This document shows, piece by piece, positions 1 through 7,965 of a stretch of 13,598 bases of DNA. Source of the DNA: Anaerolineae bacterium (GTDB lineage Bacteria > Chloroflexota > Anaerolineae > Aggregatilineales > Phototrophicaceae); the NCBI GenBank assembly GCA_020848855.1, contig JADLHH010000043.1, forward strand, positions 1 to 13,598, in the 5' to 3' direction. Within the stretch, counting starts at the first letter, position 1; each line of letters opens with the position of its first letter. The translations under genes and the position numbers were made by a program. The notes beneath the pieces are model-generated. The model was not told the origin of the DNA and searched no databases. It was given only the letters and a program-made list of their open reading frames with translations.

Positions 1-1683
1 AAGCGCCGGACGCACCACGTCCGGGTATTCGAACGTCAAGCCGCTGATGAAGGCGTCGGCTTCGCCCAGCGCCAGCATCAGCGAGCCGAGCAGATTGCGG
101 TCGCGCAGCAGGGCTTTGGCTTTGGCTTCGGTGACGCCCTTGCGCCGGCGCTGCTCGTAGAGCGTTGGGATGTAGCGGTCGCGCAGGTCTTCGGCAATCG
201 GGTCGACGATCTTCGGCTGGAAGCGCAGCCCCAGCTCGGCAATGACCGACTCGATCTGCTCGCGGCGTCCGATCAGCACCGGCTCGGCGAGTCCCTCTTC
301 CTTGACCTGCGCGGCGGCGCGGATGATCTTGGACTCCTCGCCTTCGGCAAAGACGACGCGCTTCTTCGCGCCGGCTTTCGCCTTGCTGATGATGCGGCTG
401 CGCGTCTGCTGCCCGATGCCCTGCCGGCTGATCAGTTCCTCGCGGTAGGCGACGAGGTCGATCTGGCGGCGGGCGACGCCGCTCTCCATCGCCGCCTTCG
501 CAATTGCCGGCGCGACCCACAGCAGCACGCGCGGGTCGAGCGGCTTGGGGATCAGGTATTCGCGCCCGAAGCGCAGCGACGACAGCCCATACGCCGTCAG
601 CACGCTGTCCGGCACGTCTTCCATCGTCAGGTCGGCAAGCGCCTGCGCCGCCGCCAGCTTCATTTCTTCGTTGATGCTGGTGGCGTACACGTCGAGCGCG
701 CCCCGGAAGATGAACGGGAAGCCGAGCACGTTGTTCACCATGTTCGGGTAGTCGGCGCGCCCGGTCGCCATGATCACGTCCTTGCGGACGGCGAAAGCGT
801 CTTCCCATTTGATCTCCGGGTCGGGGTTCGCCAGCGCGAAGATGATCGGGTCTTTCGCCATCGAAGCGACCATATCCGGCTTGAGCACGCCCGGTCCCGA
901 CAGCCCGAGGAACACGTCACTGCCGCGCGCGGCGTCTGCCAGCGTGCGGGCGTCGGTTTCGACGGCGTAACGCAGCTTGTAGGCGTTCATGTTTTCTTCG
1001 CGCCCGGCGTAAATCACGCCGGTCGTGTCGACCAGAATGATATTTTCTTTTTTGATGCCCAGCCTGACATAAAAATCCGAGCAGGCGATGGCGCTCGCGC
1101 CCGCGCCGGAAACGACGACGTGCATATCTTCGAGGCGCTTGCCGTTGACCTTGACCGCGTTGAGCAGCGCCGCGCCGGAGATGATCGCCGTGCCGTGCTG
1201 GTCATCGTGGAAGACCGGGATGTCGAGTTCTTGCTTGAGAATACGCTCGACGTCGAAACATTCCGGCGCTTTGATGTCTTCGAGGTTGATGCCGCCGAAG
1301 GTGGGCGCCAGCGCACGGATGACCGTGACCATTTCATCGACGGTCCTGGCATTGATCTCGATGTCGAACACGTCCACGTCGGCGAAGCGTTTGAACAGCA
1401 CGCCCTTGCCTTCCATCACCGGCTTGGCAGCGAGCGCCCCTCGGTTGCCTAATCCGAGGATCGCGGTACCATTGGAGATGACGGCAACCAGGTTCGACTT
1501 GGCGGTCAGCTCGTAAGCAGTGAGCGGATCGCGCGCGACTTCGAGCACTGCCTCGGCAACGCCGGGAGAGTAAGCGAGGGACAGATCGCGCTGCGTTTGC
1601 AGCGGTTTGGTCGGCGTCACCTCGATTTTGCCGGGGCGTCCCCGGCGATGATACTCAAATACGTCCTGTGGTGTGATTGCCAT
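1..1683 (-). CDS. maeB: NADP-dependent malic enzyme with C-terminal phosphotransacetylase-like domain (MaeB type), 3' end outside window
   Basis: Oxidative decarboxylation of malate to pyruvate with reduction of NAD(P), a cytosolic step linking the TCA cycle to pyruvate. Translating the minus strand from the ATG at 1681-1683 gives 561 residues with no stop up to the left edge. Residues about 1-160 are the malic N-terminal domain, with AYSPGVAE around Y38, EGKG at 91-94 (K93) and HDDQHGT at 159-165. Residues about 165-400 are the NAD(P)-binding domain, with [10 protein letters not shown] at 191-200 and ALANPDPEI at 283-291. From about 420 a PTA-like domain begins ([17 protein letters not shown] at 441-457); in E. 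coli MaeB this domain is regulatory. MaeB proteins are usually about 760 residues, so roughly 200 are missing at the window edge. AGGAG eight bases before the ATG supports the start. Whether the PTA part is enzymatically active cannot be judged from this fragment. Confidence 0.95.
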   Translation of the reverse strand, partial: MAITPQDVFEYHRRGRPGKIEVTPTKPLQTQRDLSLAYSPGVAEAVLEVARDPLTAYELTAKSNLVAVISNGTAILGLGNRGALAAKPVMEGKGVLFKRFADVDVFDIEINARTVDEMVTVIRALAPTFGGINLEDIKAPECFDVERILKQELDIPVFHDDQHGTAIISGAALLNAVKVNGKRLEDMHVVVSGAGASAIACSDFYVRLGIKKENIILVDTTGVIYAGREENMNAYKLRYAVETDARTLADAARGSDVFLGLSGPGVLKPDMVASMAKDPIIFALANPDPEIKWEDAFAVRKDVIMATGRADYPNMVNNVLGFPFIFRGALDVYATSINEEMKLAAAQALADLTMEDVPDSVLTAYGLSSLRFGREYLIPKPLDPRVLLWVAPAIAKAAMESGVARRQIDLVAYREELISRQGIGQQTRSRIISKAKAGAKKRVVFAEGEESKIIRAAAQVKEEGLAEPVLIGRREQIESVIAELGLRFQPKIVDPIAEDLRDRYIPTLYEQRRRKGVTEAKAKALLRDRNLLGSLMLALGEADAFISGLTFEYPDVVRPAL

Positions 1684-1910
1684 TGAACTTGCTCCTAACT
1701 GGCGAATGAAGCCGGTCAGATTGTAAACGCTGCCGCTGCCATGCGCTATGCTGCCGTTTGTGCGCTCGTAACAAATGCTGCCAGAATCAGGGGCAAGGTT
1801 ATAACGTTGTAAGATCGATCATGGAACTATGTGTATCAGGGCTACATAGAATCTCGATTATTACGAAACGTGAGGTTTTGTGAAAGTCGTGTGAATTATC
1901 CCAAATTCGC

Positions 1911-1938
1911 TAGACTCTCAGGAAAATTAATTTATCAT
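1911..1938 (+). promoter_or_regulatory. Candidate promoter for the 257-aa unknown protein
   Basis: TAGACT (1911-1916, four of six to TTGACA), a 16-base spacer and TATCAT (1933-1938, five of six to TATAAT) lie about 45 bases before the start codon in AT-rich DNA. It is the best sigma70-like match I found in this intergenic region. The assignment rests on consensus matching alone. Confidence 0.4.
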
Positions 1939-1956
1939 TGAGATCATTACGGATTG

Positions 1957-1968
1957 GGACTTAAGTCC
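1957..1968. repeat. 12-bp perfect palindrome GGACTTAAGTCC, candidate operator
   Basis: GGACTTAAGTCC reads the same on both strands and lies 14 bases before the ATG at 1983, downstream of the candidate promoter. A dimeric regulator bound here would sit in the start of the transcript region. With no loop bases it would be a poor RNA hairpin, so a DNA-binding site is the simpler reading, though chance is possible. Confidence 0.4.
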
Positions 1969-1982
1969 TGTGGGGGTGCGAC

Positions 1983-2756
1983 ATGAGTACTAGTTATTTC
2001 TCATCCGACGATCATCAAGTTCTCTCATCGCTGCCTACTCGTGATGCGCAGCAGGTTTATGACAAGCTGCTCGAACTGCATCGCACACTGTATCGCCGGA
2101 TGCGCGATCACAATTATGATCTTCATCCCCATTGGAATAAGACTGCGCAGGTTTCCACGCGCTCGGCAACCTGTTCCGGCGAGATCACCGGCTTGACGCT
2201 GCCGTACCTGCGCTCGCACGAGCAGAGCATTCTGGTCGAACGGCTGATGGGGCGCGACGGCTCCGAAGCCTCCGGCGATGTCTACCGCCACCCGGTTGTC
2301 GAAATCCGCATCACCCCGGAAAACTTCGTCGTCGAACTGGTCGCCTCGCCGCTGTCGTGGTGGGATCAGCGCAACCTGATCGGCAAGCTGACGGTCGCCC
2401 GCCACCGCGAAACCCTGCGCGGCATCATCCAGCGCATCGACGGCGATTACCGCTTCGGCTTCTGGGACGGCATTCACCTGAGCGACATGCACCTGACCAG
2501 CCGCCAGCTTCTGCGCGGCAACATCCTCGACGAGTGGATGAGCACCTTCTCCGACGGGCAGGACTGGCTGCGCATCGGCGCGTGGTACGAGCCAGACGAC
2601 CCGGCGCTCGCCGCTGACCGCATCCAGAGCGAAGTAGTCGGTCGCGTGGTGGCGCTCGAAAAGCTGTACACCTTCATGCTGTGGACGAGCAATAATCATT
2701 TCCAGACGTTTTATCGCAAAGTGTCGAGCTTTGGTGGGCGGGACGCCCGCATTTAG
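1983..2756 (+). CDS. Conserved-looking protein of unknown function, 257 aa
   Basis: I do not recognise a family. The protein is soluble: no signal peptide and no membrane helix are visible. Residues about 20-45 look helical and charged (VYDKLLELHRTLYRRMRDHN). The middle mixes predicted strands and helices, with tryptophan-rich spots LSWWDQRN and RFGFWDGIHLS; the C-terminal third contains EWMSTFSDGQDWLRIGAWYE and a final hydrophobic helix-like stretch. Codon use and GC match the neighbouring genes, so it appears resident. The ATG at 1983 is preceded by a G-rich stretch (GGGGGTG) acting as a modest ribosome binding site. The gene stands alone: it has its own candidate promoter and palindrome upstream and a strong terminator at 2797-2827. 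Being monocistronic with a possible operator suggests regulated expression, but its role is unknown. Confidence 0.8.
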   Translation: MSTSYFSSDDHQVLSSLPTRDAQQVYDKLLELHRTLYRRMRDHNYDLHPHWNKTAQVSTRSATCSGEITGLTLPYLRSHEQSILVERLMGRDGSEASGDVYRHPVVEIRITPENFVVELVASPLSWWDQRNLIGKLTVARHRETLRGIIQRIDGDYRFGFWDGIHLSDMHLTSRQLLRGNILDEWMSTFSDGQDWLRIGAWYEPDDPALAADRIQSEVVGRVVALEKLYTFMLWTSNNHFQTFYRKVSSFGGRDARI

Positions 2757-2796
2757 AACCGTAACCGTTCAAATTCTGAGCGCATGTGGTTATCCG

Positions 2797-2827
2797 AGGG
2801 GTGTTCGTATGAGCACCCCTTTTGTTT
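2797..2827 (+). terminator. Rho-independent terminator after the 257-aa gene
   Basis: A 10-bp stem, AGGGGTGTTC (2797-2806) with GAGCACCCCT (2811-2820), closes on a GTAT loop; one pair is G-U. It is followed by TTTGTTT. It lies 40 bases after the stop codon and isolates this gene from cdsA. Confidence 0.85.
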
Positions 2828-2848
2828 GCGCCGGAAGCGGGGCGAGCG

Positions 2849-2876
2849 TGTACAGTCCGGGATTTTTTGCTAAAAT
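2849..2876 (+). promoter_or_regulatory. Candidate promoter for cdsA
   Basis: TAAAAT (2871-2876) is a good -10 and is preceded by TGC, giving an extended -10 element. The -35 would be TGTACA (2849-2854, four of six to TTGACA) at a 16-base spacing. It lies after the preceding terminator and about 35 bases before the cdsA start, which fits its role. Confidence 0.45.
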
Positions 2877-2910
2877 TTGTGCAGGTTGCTTACTCCAAGA
2901 TTGAGTGCGC

Positions 2911-3750
2911 ATGGCGGACGTAGCCAAGTACCCCCTTTCCAATATCGCGCAGCGGGTCATCACGGCGGTCGTGGTCGCGCCGATCATCATCGCAACGGTG
3001 CTGCTGGGCGGCTTGCCGTTCATGATCGTGGTCACGTTCTTTTCGGTGGTCGGCTTGACCGAGTTTTTCATTCTGGCGCGCAACCGCCCGTCGCAGGGCC
3101 GCGCGCTGGTTGGCATCCCGACGCTGATTGTGCTGGCGCTGGCGTTCTACCTGAACGACGCGCGCCTCGGCATTGGCGCGCTGGCATTATGCATGGTCGT
3201 CACGTTTGTTCTGGAGATCATCCGGCACCGCACCGAATTCCGGCGCAGCGTCTTTCAGGTCGGCATGACCCTGGCTGGCGTGCTGTACCTCGGTTTGCCG
3301 ACTGGCTGCCTGATCGCGCTGCGGGCGCTGCCGGATGGCGCGTTGTGGATTCTGCTGATCCTGTGCATCACCTGGGGCACGGATACGTTCGCCTATATCG
3401 GCGGCAGGCTGTGGGGCAAAACCAAGCTCGCGCCCCGGCTTTCGCCCAAAAAGACGCGCGAAGGGGCGGTTGTCGGCGTGCTGGGCGGCATTATCCCGTC
3501 GCTGATCCTGCTGGCGGTCACGCAGCATCTGGCGGCTGGCACGCTGGTGCTGGTCTTCGCCGGACCGTTCGTGGCGATTCTGGGCGACCTGCTCGAATCC
3601 GGGTTGAAACGCTTCTTTCAGGTCAAGGACTCGCACATCGCCGGGCTGGACATTCTGCCCGGTCATGGCGGCATCCTCGACCGGGTCGATTCGCTGCTGC
3701 TGGTGACGGCGTTCGCCTATCTGTGTTTCCTGCTGCTGGGTATCGAATAA
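2911..3750 (+). CDS. cdsA: Phosphatidate cytidylyltransferase
   Basis: CdsA makes CDP-diacylglycerol from phosphatidic acid and CTP in the cytoplasmic membrane, the branch point for bacterial phospholipids. The family signature is intact at the C-terminus: S230-G-L-K-R, K239-D240, then PGHGGILDRVD at 250-260, containing the conserved HGG and DRxD residues. A second typical block, WGTDTFAYIGGRLWG, covers 155-169. About eight hydrophobic segments fill the rest, and 279 residues is normal length. I chose the ATG at 2911; a GTG at 2905 in frame would add two residues and cannot be excluded, since neither has a clear Shine-Dalgarno sequence. It appears monocistronic: a terminator lies upstream and about 200 bases separate it from the next gene. 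In many bacteria cdsA sits beside uppS or dxr; here it does not. Confidence 0.95.
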   Translation: MADVAKYPLSNIAQRVITAVVVAPIIIATVLLGGLPFMIVVTFFSVVGLTEFFILARNRPSQGRALVGIPTLIVLALAFYLNDARLGIGALALCMVVTFVLEIIRHRTEFRRSVFQVGMTLAGVLYLGLPTGCLIALRALPDGALWILLILCITWGTDTFAYIGGRLWGKTKLAPRLSPKKTREGAVVGVLGGIIPSLILLAVTQHLAAGTLVLVFAGPFVAILGDLLESGLKRFFQVKDSHIAGLDILPGHGGILDRVDSLLLVTAFAYLCFLLLGIE

Positions 3751-3792
3751 ATTCATAGACGTAAAGGGCTGTGCAGCAGACATCGTGATATA

Positions 3793-3818
3793 GTAACCGG
3801 AGAATGAGGTTACAATTT
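3793..3818 (+). terminator. Weak terminator-like hairpin after cdsA
   Basis: GTAACC (3793-3798) and GGTTAC (3808-3813) form a 6-bp stem with a 9-base loop, followed by AATTTT. The stem is short and the T-run interrupted, so it may terminate only partly. The rest of the 3751-3946 gap holds no gene; a TACAAT at 3898-3903 could be a -10 for the downstream cluster but lacks a good -35. Confidence 0.35.
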
Positions 3819-3946
3819 TCCAATGAAGCCGTTTTCCCCGTGCGAAGCGGGCTGGCACGCGAGCGGCGTCATTATCGGAAACAGCCGTTGTATGACTACA
3901 ATAGATTCTGTAGGTCATCAGCGAGTGTACGGAACGAGGTGGGGGT

Positions 3947-4333
3947 ATGTCATCCTTTGATTTTCGTGAAAGCGACTCGCAGGCGCCCAACCGCGAGGAG
4001 CTTCTTCAACTGGCGATCAACGCCGCGCGGGCGGGCAACTACAAACCCGCGCGCCTGATGTTTGAGCAGGTGCTGAAGCAGGACAAGAACAACGAGCGCG
4101 CGCTGATGTGGCTGGCGAAAATTGCCGAAAGCAAAGCCGAGCGGCGCGAATGGCTCACCCGCGTCCTGAACGTCAATCCGAACAACGACGTTGCCCGCGA
4201 TGCGCTCAAGCGGATGGCGTACAAACGGAGTGCCCGTGATAACCGCGTCTTGCTGACCTTCGGCGTGCTGGCGGGCGTTCTGATTGTGCTGGCGGTGGTC
4301 ATTGTGCTGGCGCTGGCATCGAGGGGCGTATAG
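3947..4333 (+). CDS. Small membrane-anchored TPR-like protein (cluster member 1)
   Basis: The 128-residue protein has an N-terminal helical domain (about 16-92) built like two TPR motifs: NREELLQLAINAARAGNY, then ARLMFEQVLKQDKNNERALMW, ending in the block LNVNPNNDVARDALKRM. One transmembrane helix spans about 101-124, and the chain ends four residues later, so it is a cytosolic domain with a C-terminal anchor. Family knowledge: TPR repeats bind other proteins. The same N-terminal domain recurs in the next three genes, down to the N-P-N-N-x-x-A-R/K motif. The start ATG follows GAGGTGGGG. Twenty-one bases separate it from the next gene, so they are probably cotranscribed. The specific function is unknown; a membrane-bound scaffold is an inference. 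Confidence 0.85.
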   Translation: MSSFDFRESDSQAPNREELLQLAINAARAGNYKPARLMFEQVLKQDKNNERALMWLAKIAESKAERREWLTRVLNVNPNNDVARDALKRMAYKRSARDNRVLLTFGVLAGVLIVLAVVIVLALASRGV

Positions 4334-4354
4334 CCGCCTGATTGGAGTAATCCC

Positions 4355-5845
4355 TTGTCTGAACAATCGAGTATCTCGTCCCGATTGCGTGAAGGCATTG
4401 ATGCGGCGAAGCGCGGCGACAAAATCACGGCGCGGCGCTTGCTGCAGCAGGTGCTGAGCATGGACGGCGATAACGAGCTGGCGCTGATGTGGATGGCGTC
4501 GGTGGTTGATACGGTCAATGAGCGCCGCTTCTTTCTGGAGCGGGCGCTGAGCATCAACCCCAACAACGCCCGCGCCCGCGAAGCGCTGCGCCGTCTTGGC
4601 GTGGAAAACCCGCAGACCCGGCGCGCGCCTGCGCCCGCCGCGACCGATTACGTCCGCAATGTGCAGACGCGCGGCAGCAACCTGTATCTGATCGCCGCGG
4701 CGATTGTGGCGTTTGTGGTGATCGCGATTGTGGTGGCGGCGCTGGTGTCGTCGCTCCAGCAGCAGAATGCGCCGCCTATTCAGCAGCAGAACCAGCAAAG
4801 CGTGCAGGCGACGTTTGCCGCCTTCGCCAACCCGTCGGCGACCGCGACCACGCCCCGGCGCGCGCCGACCGCGACCGTGCTTCCCGGCATTGTCGTCACG
4901 CTCGATCCCAACCTGATCACGCCGCTGCCGCCGACGTTCACGCCGACCTTCACGGCGCTGCCGAGTGAAACCCCCCTGCCAACCGAGACGCCGATCCCGC
5001 TGAGCGACTACACAATCGTCTACAGCGATATCGAAGCCGGCGCTTCCGAGTCCAGCCTGTTCCGGGGCAAAGCGGATGGCACCGGCGAAGTCAAGCTGCA
5101 GGCGGGCGACCTGGGCGGCTTTGGCGATATGTCCTACGATTCGACCGGGCAGCGGATTGTGTTCATCCGCATGGTTCCCAACACCGAAGGCGCCGCGCTG
5201 CCGGCGCTGTTCGTCGCGTCGATTGACGCGCTGGATGCTGCTCAGCAGATCACGAACATCGAGGACGCGGCCGTAGCGAACCCAAGCTGGTCGCCGGACG
5301 GCAAGCAGATCGTGTTCAGCGGGGGCGGCGGCGCGCCGGGGGACGAGGAAAACTACATCGTCAATGCCGATGGCAGCGACCTGCGCCGCATCACCAACAA
5401 CAGCGCCCGCGACTTCGACCCGCAGTTCTCGTCCGACGGCAGCCACATCGTGTTCGCGTCGGATGTCGACAGCCCGGGCTTCACCAAAATCTACGTGATG
5501 AACATCAACGGCGCGGGCATTACCCTGCTGGCGGGCGTGCCGAACAGCTACTCGCCGACGTGGTCGCCGGACGGCACGCGCATCGCATACGTCAACGACC
5601 AGCAGGGCGACGGCGACATTTACGTGATGGATGCCGATGGGCAGCGTTCTTTCCTGCTAACACAGGATGACGGCGGCGCGGAAGACCGTGACCCGGCATG
5701 GTCGCCGGATGGGCGCTGGATCATCTTCGCAACCAACCGCGACGACGAGGAATTCCGCTGGTACGCCATCAATCTGCAGGTAGTCCTTCATCCGGACACC
5801 GTCACCGGGCGCAGTCAGGTATCGTTGAGATTTGTTACTCGCTGA
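4355..5845 (+). CDS. TPR-like, single-pass membrane protein with extracytoplasmic TolB/PD40-like beta-propeller (cluster member 2)
   Basis: Layout of the 496 residues: TPR-like domain 8-82 (block SINPNNARAREALRRL), membrane helix about 109-134, Gln-rich then Thr/Pro-rich stalk about 135-215 (TFTPTFTALPSETPLPTETP), then a PD40/TolB-like propeller to the end. Propeller blades show repeated SPDG-type turns: SPDGKQIVFS at 313, SSDGSHIVFAS at 359, SPDGTRIAYV at 404, SPDGRWIIFAT at 450. Positive charges before the helix suggest the N-terminus is inside and the propeller outside. The start is TTG at 4355, supported by GGAG seven bases upstream and by homology of residue 1 onward to the neighbours; no in-frame ATG or GTG fits. 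The C-terminal end after residue 475 is shorter and less strand-like than expected for a closing blade. TolB in Gram-negatives works in envelope integrity; this protein has no other Tol components nearby, so function is not assigned. Confidence 0.9.
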   Translation: MSEQSSISSRLREGIDAAKRGDKITARRLLQQVLSMDGDNELALMWMASVVDTVNERRFFLERALSINPNNARAREALRRLGVENPQTRRAPAPAATDYVRNVQTRGSNLYLIAAAIVAFVVIAIVVAALVSSLQQQNAPPIQQQNQQSVQATFAAFANPSATATTPRRAPTATVLPGIVVTLDPNLITPLPPTFTPTFTALPSETPLPTETPIPLSDYTIVYSDIEAGASESSLFRGKADGTGEVKLQAGDLGGFGDMSYDSTGQRIVFIRMVPNTEGAALPALFVASIDALDAAQQITNIEDAAVANPSWSPDGKQIVFSGGGGAPGDEENYIVNADGSDLRRITNNSARDFDPQFSSDGSHIVFASDVDSPGFTKIYVMNINGAGITLLAGVPNSYSPTWSPDGTRIAYVNDQQGDGDIYVMDADGQRSFLLTQDDGGAEDRDPAWSPDGRWIIFATNRDDEEFRWYAINLQVVLHPDTVTGRSQVSLRFVTR

Positions 5846-5855
5846 GGGTTGAGGC

Positions 5856-7382
5856 TTGAGCACACCAAACAATACCGAAGAACTGCTTCGTAAAGGTATC
5901 GAAGCGACGCGCGCCGACCGCCGAAACGAAGCGCGTGGCTACTTCGAGCGCGTGGTCGAAATCGACGAGAAGAACGAGAAGGGCTGGTTCTGGCTGGCTT
6001 CGGTCGTCGACTCGGACGAGGAACGGCGCATCTGCCTGAGCAACGTCCTTCACCTCAACCCGAACAACGAGCGCGCCAAGCGCGCGATGGACGCGCTGCA
6101 AGCCAAGGCGAAGGAGAAGAGCGCCGCCGTTGTCGAGGATGAGGTGGTCGCCGGGGTTTCCCGCCGCCAGATGACGCTGATTCTGGGGGTCGGCGCGGTG
6201 GCGGTGATCGTGATCCTGATCATCGCGCTGACGGTGATCATCGGCAACAGCAACCGCGAAGCCGCTGAGCGCGCGACCGCCGTCGCGGTGGCGCAGCAGG
6301 CGACCGGTGCCGCGCAGACGCTCGTTGCGGCGCAGGCGCAGGCGACCAACGATGCCATCGCGCTGGCAGCGACACAGCAGGCGCTGGTCACGCCAGTCGT
6401 GCCGACCCGCGCCGTGCCGACACTGCCGCCGACTTGGACGCCCACCCCGGAAGCCACGCTTGCGCCGACCCGTGAAGCGCTTGCGCCGCCGGTTGGCTTG
6501 AAAGGACGAATCGCAGGGTGGGGCGGTCAGGACTTGCTCAACGTCGGCTATCTGCCGGTTGGCTATTTCGATCTGGAAGCTGGCGCGCAGTTCACGGAAA
6601 TTGGCACGGCGCTCGGCGAAAACGTCTCGTTCTCCACCAACGGTCAGCGCGTGCTGTACACAGTGTACGACCAACTGCTGTTCGGTCCGTCGCTGGAAGC
6701 CGTCAACCTGAACGGCACGCAGCTTGAATCGCTGCCGGATCGCTGGCTGGGGAAGAACGTCTTTCAGCCGCAGATGGCGCGCTACGGCGGTCCCTTCAGG
6801 CAGTACGTGGTCTTTGTCGCGCTGACCGATACCCGGCAGACGACGCATGTGTTCCTGCTGAACCTGAACCCGCCGCAGGGGCAGGACCCGCTGCGCCAGC
6901 TCACCGACGACGAATCGACGTATACCGATCCGGTGCTGTCGCCGGATGGCAACAAGGTGATCGCGGTGCGCGCGAACATCAACACTGCCAATCCGTCGGT
7001 CGATCTGATGAACATCGACGTGGCGACGAAAGCGCAGATTCCGGTCACCAATGATGGCGCGTCGTATACGGAATCGTCTCCGTTCTACACGACCAGCGGC
7101 GGACAGGTGCTGTACGCCGCAGAACCGTCGAACCAGCCGGGAAATGCCGATATCTACCTGCGGAATGCCAATGGCAGTGGGTCGAGCCAGGTCATATACG
7201 CGAGTCCCGCGAACGATATTATCCCGGTGCTGAGTCCCGACGGTCGGTACGTTGCCTTCGCCAGCAATGCGGTCGGCGATGGACGTTACGATATCTACAT
7301 TTACGACCGGAGTACGCAGTCGGTATCGCAGCTAACGGACTTGGCGAACAATTACTACCCGGGCGACTGGTGGCAGCCGTAG
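5856..7382 (+). CDS. TPR-like, single-pass membrane protein with extracytoplasmic propeller domain (cluster member 3)
   Basis: This 508-residue protein parallels the previous one. TPR-like domain about 7-84, with NEKGWFWLASVVDSDEERR and LNPNNERAKRAM; membrane helix about 104-129; an Ala/Gln/Thr-rich probably helical stalk 135-178; a Thr/Pro linker 179-212 with PPTWTPTPEATLAPT; then a propeller-like domain with SPDGNKVIAV at 362 and SPDGRYVAFAS at 460. It ends in a YPGDWWQP tail, a common final-blade ending in TolB-like proteins. The first propeller half is poorly conserved compared with member 2. The start is TTG at 5856, with GAGGG seven bases upstream, ten bases after the previous stop, so translational coupling is likely. 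The N-terminal domains of members 2 and 3 share more with each other than their propellers do. Function is unknown. Confidence 0.9.
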   Translation: MSTPNNTEELLRKGIEATRADRRNEARGYFERVVEIDEKNEKGWFWLASVVDSDEERRICLSNVLHLNPNNERAKRAMDALQAKAKEKSAAVVEDEVVAGVSRRQMTLILGVGAVAVIVILIIALTVIIGNSNREAAERATAVAVAQQATGAAQTLVAAQAQATNDAIALAATQQALVTPVVPTRAVPTLPPTWTPTPEATLAPTREALAPPVGLKGRIAGWGGQDLLNVGYLPVGYFDLEAGAQFTEIGTALGENVSFSTNGQRVLYTVYDQLLFGPSLEAVNLNGTQLESLPDRWLGKNVFQPQMARYGGPFRQYVVFVALTDTRQTTHVFLLNLNPPQGQDPLRQLTDDESTYTDPVLSPDGNKVIAVRANINTANPSVDLMNIDVATKAQIPVTNDGASYTESSPFYTTSGGQVLYAAEPSNQPGNADIYLRNANGSGSSQVIYASPANDIIPVLSPDGRYVAFASNAVGDGRYDIYIYDRSTQSVSQLTDLANNYYPGDWWQP

Positions 7383-7425
7383 CCACGACGGGTTTTGATC
7401 AATGATTTGATGGGGGCTGGCGTCG

Positions 7426-7965
7426 TTGATGAACGGAAATCTAGTCTGGCGAAACGCCTCGCTGGATGAACTGCTGGCAGCCGGGAAGGAAGCGCTGGCT
7501 GCGGGAGACTCTGACCGGGCGCATGAGATGTGGCGGGCGGCGGCGGTCGCCAACCCGTACGACGAGCGCGTCTGGACGTCGCTGCTGGATGTGCTGACCG
7601 AGGAGGCAGACCGCGAAGTCTGCCTCGAAAACATTATCGCCATCAATCCCCTGAATCCCGACGCCCGCCGGGAACTGCGGGCGCTCCGGCGCGAGCGGCG
7701 CATCCGCCAGCAGGGGACGGACGAACCCGCGCCGGCGAAGGAAGCGCCCAGGCGCAGCCGCCGCAACGGCAAAGGGAAGGCAGCCGTCAAGCCGCTGCCG
7801 CCGGCGAAAACCAAAGCGAAAGCCAAGCCCGCGCCCAGGCAGGAGCAGGGCGTGCTCGCCCGCGCGCTCCTGACCGGCGTGCTGATCGGGCTGTTCGCGG
7901 TGGTGCTGGGGATTGTCGTCAGTATCGTCGTCTACGGGGGCGTACTCAACGGGGTAGCGCTCTAA
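7426..7965 (+). CDS. TPR-like protein with basic linker and C-terminal membrane anchor (cluster member 4)
   Basis: The 179 residues comprise a divergent copy of the shared domain (12-90: LDELLAAGKEALAAGDSDRA, DREVCLENIIAINPLNPDAR), a strongly basic linker (about 91-140, rich in Lys, Arg, Ala, Pro), and one C-terminal membrane helix about 146-171. Like member 1 it lacks a propeller. The basic, probably disordered linker could contact acidic lipids or nucleic acid; that is inference. The start is either TTG at 7426 or ATG at 7429, differing by one residue; a run of five G at 7412-7416 may be the ribosome binding site. It lies 43 bases after member 3 and closes the cluster. Its last 20 bases overlap, tail to tail, the end of the minus-strand nucleotidyltransferase gene, and no terminator is visible between them. 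Confidence 0.85.
   Translation: MMNGNLVWRNASLDELLAAGKEALAAGDSDRAHEMWRAAAVANPYDERVWTSLLDVLTEEADREVCLENIIAINPLNPDARRELRALRRERRIRQQGTDEPAPAKEAPRRSRRNGKGKAAVKPLPPAKTKAKAKPAPRQEQGVLARALLTGVLIGLFAVVLGIVVSIVVYGGVLNGVAL

Larger units (their letters stand above)
1684..1982. other. Divergent intergenic region, AT-rich to the right
   Basis: About 300 bases lie between the minus-strand malic enzyme and the plus-strand gene at 1983, so both transcripts must start here. The part after about 1790 is clearly more AT-rich than the genes around it. It holds an inverted repeat CTATGT (1827-1832) / ACATAG (1844-1849), a candidate plus-strand promoter (1911-1938) and a 12-bp perfect palindrome (1957-1968), the last two listed separately. 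On the minus strand, TACAAT (complement of 1720-1725) could be a -10 for the malic enzyme, but I found no convincing -35. I see no gene in it. Confidence 0.6.

Noticed and set aside
2025..2699. 224-codon open frame on the minus strand
   Set aside because: Opposite the 257-aa gene, which has a promoter, a start and a terminator in the right places; the antisense product shows no domain.
3950..5446. 498-codon open frame on the minus strand
   Set aside because: It lies opposite two well-supported genes, and its product is an Arg/Gln/His-rich low-complexity chain typical of the antisense of GC-rich coding DNA.
5770..5845. Frameshift near the end of the first propeller protein
   Set aside because: The last blade looks short and irregular, but the alternative frames meet a stop at once or give no better strand pattern, and the reading frame ends neatly at the next gene's ribosome binding site.
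5835..6848. 337-codon open frame on the minus strand
   Set aside because: Antisense to the second propeller gene, whose domains and ribosome binding site are clear; the product is Arg/Gln-rich with no domain.
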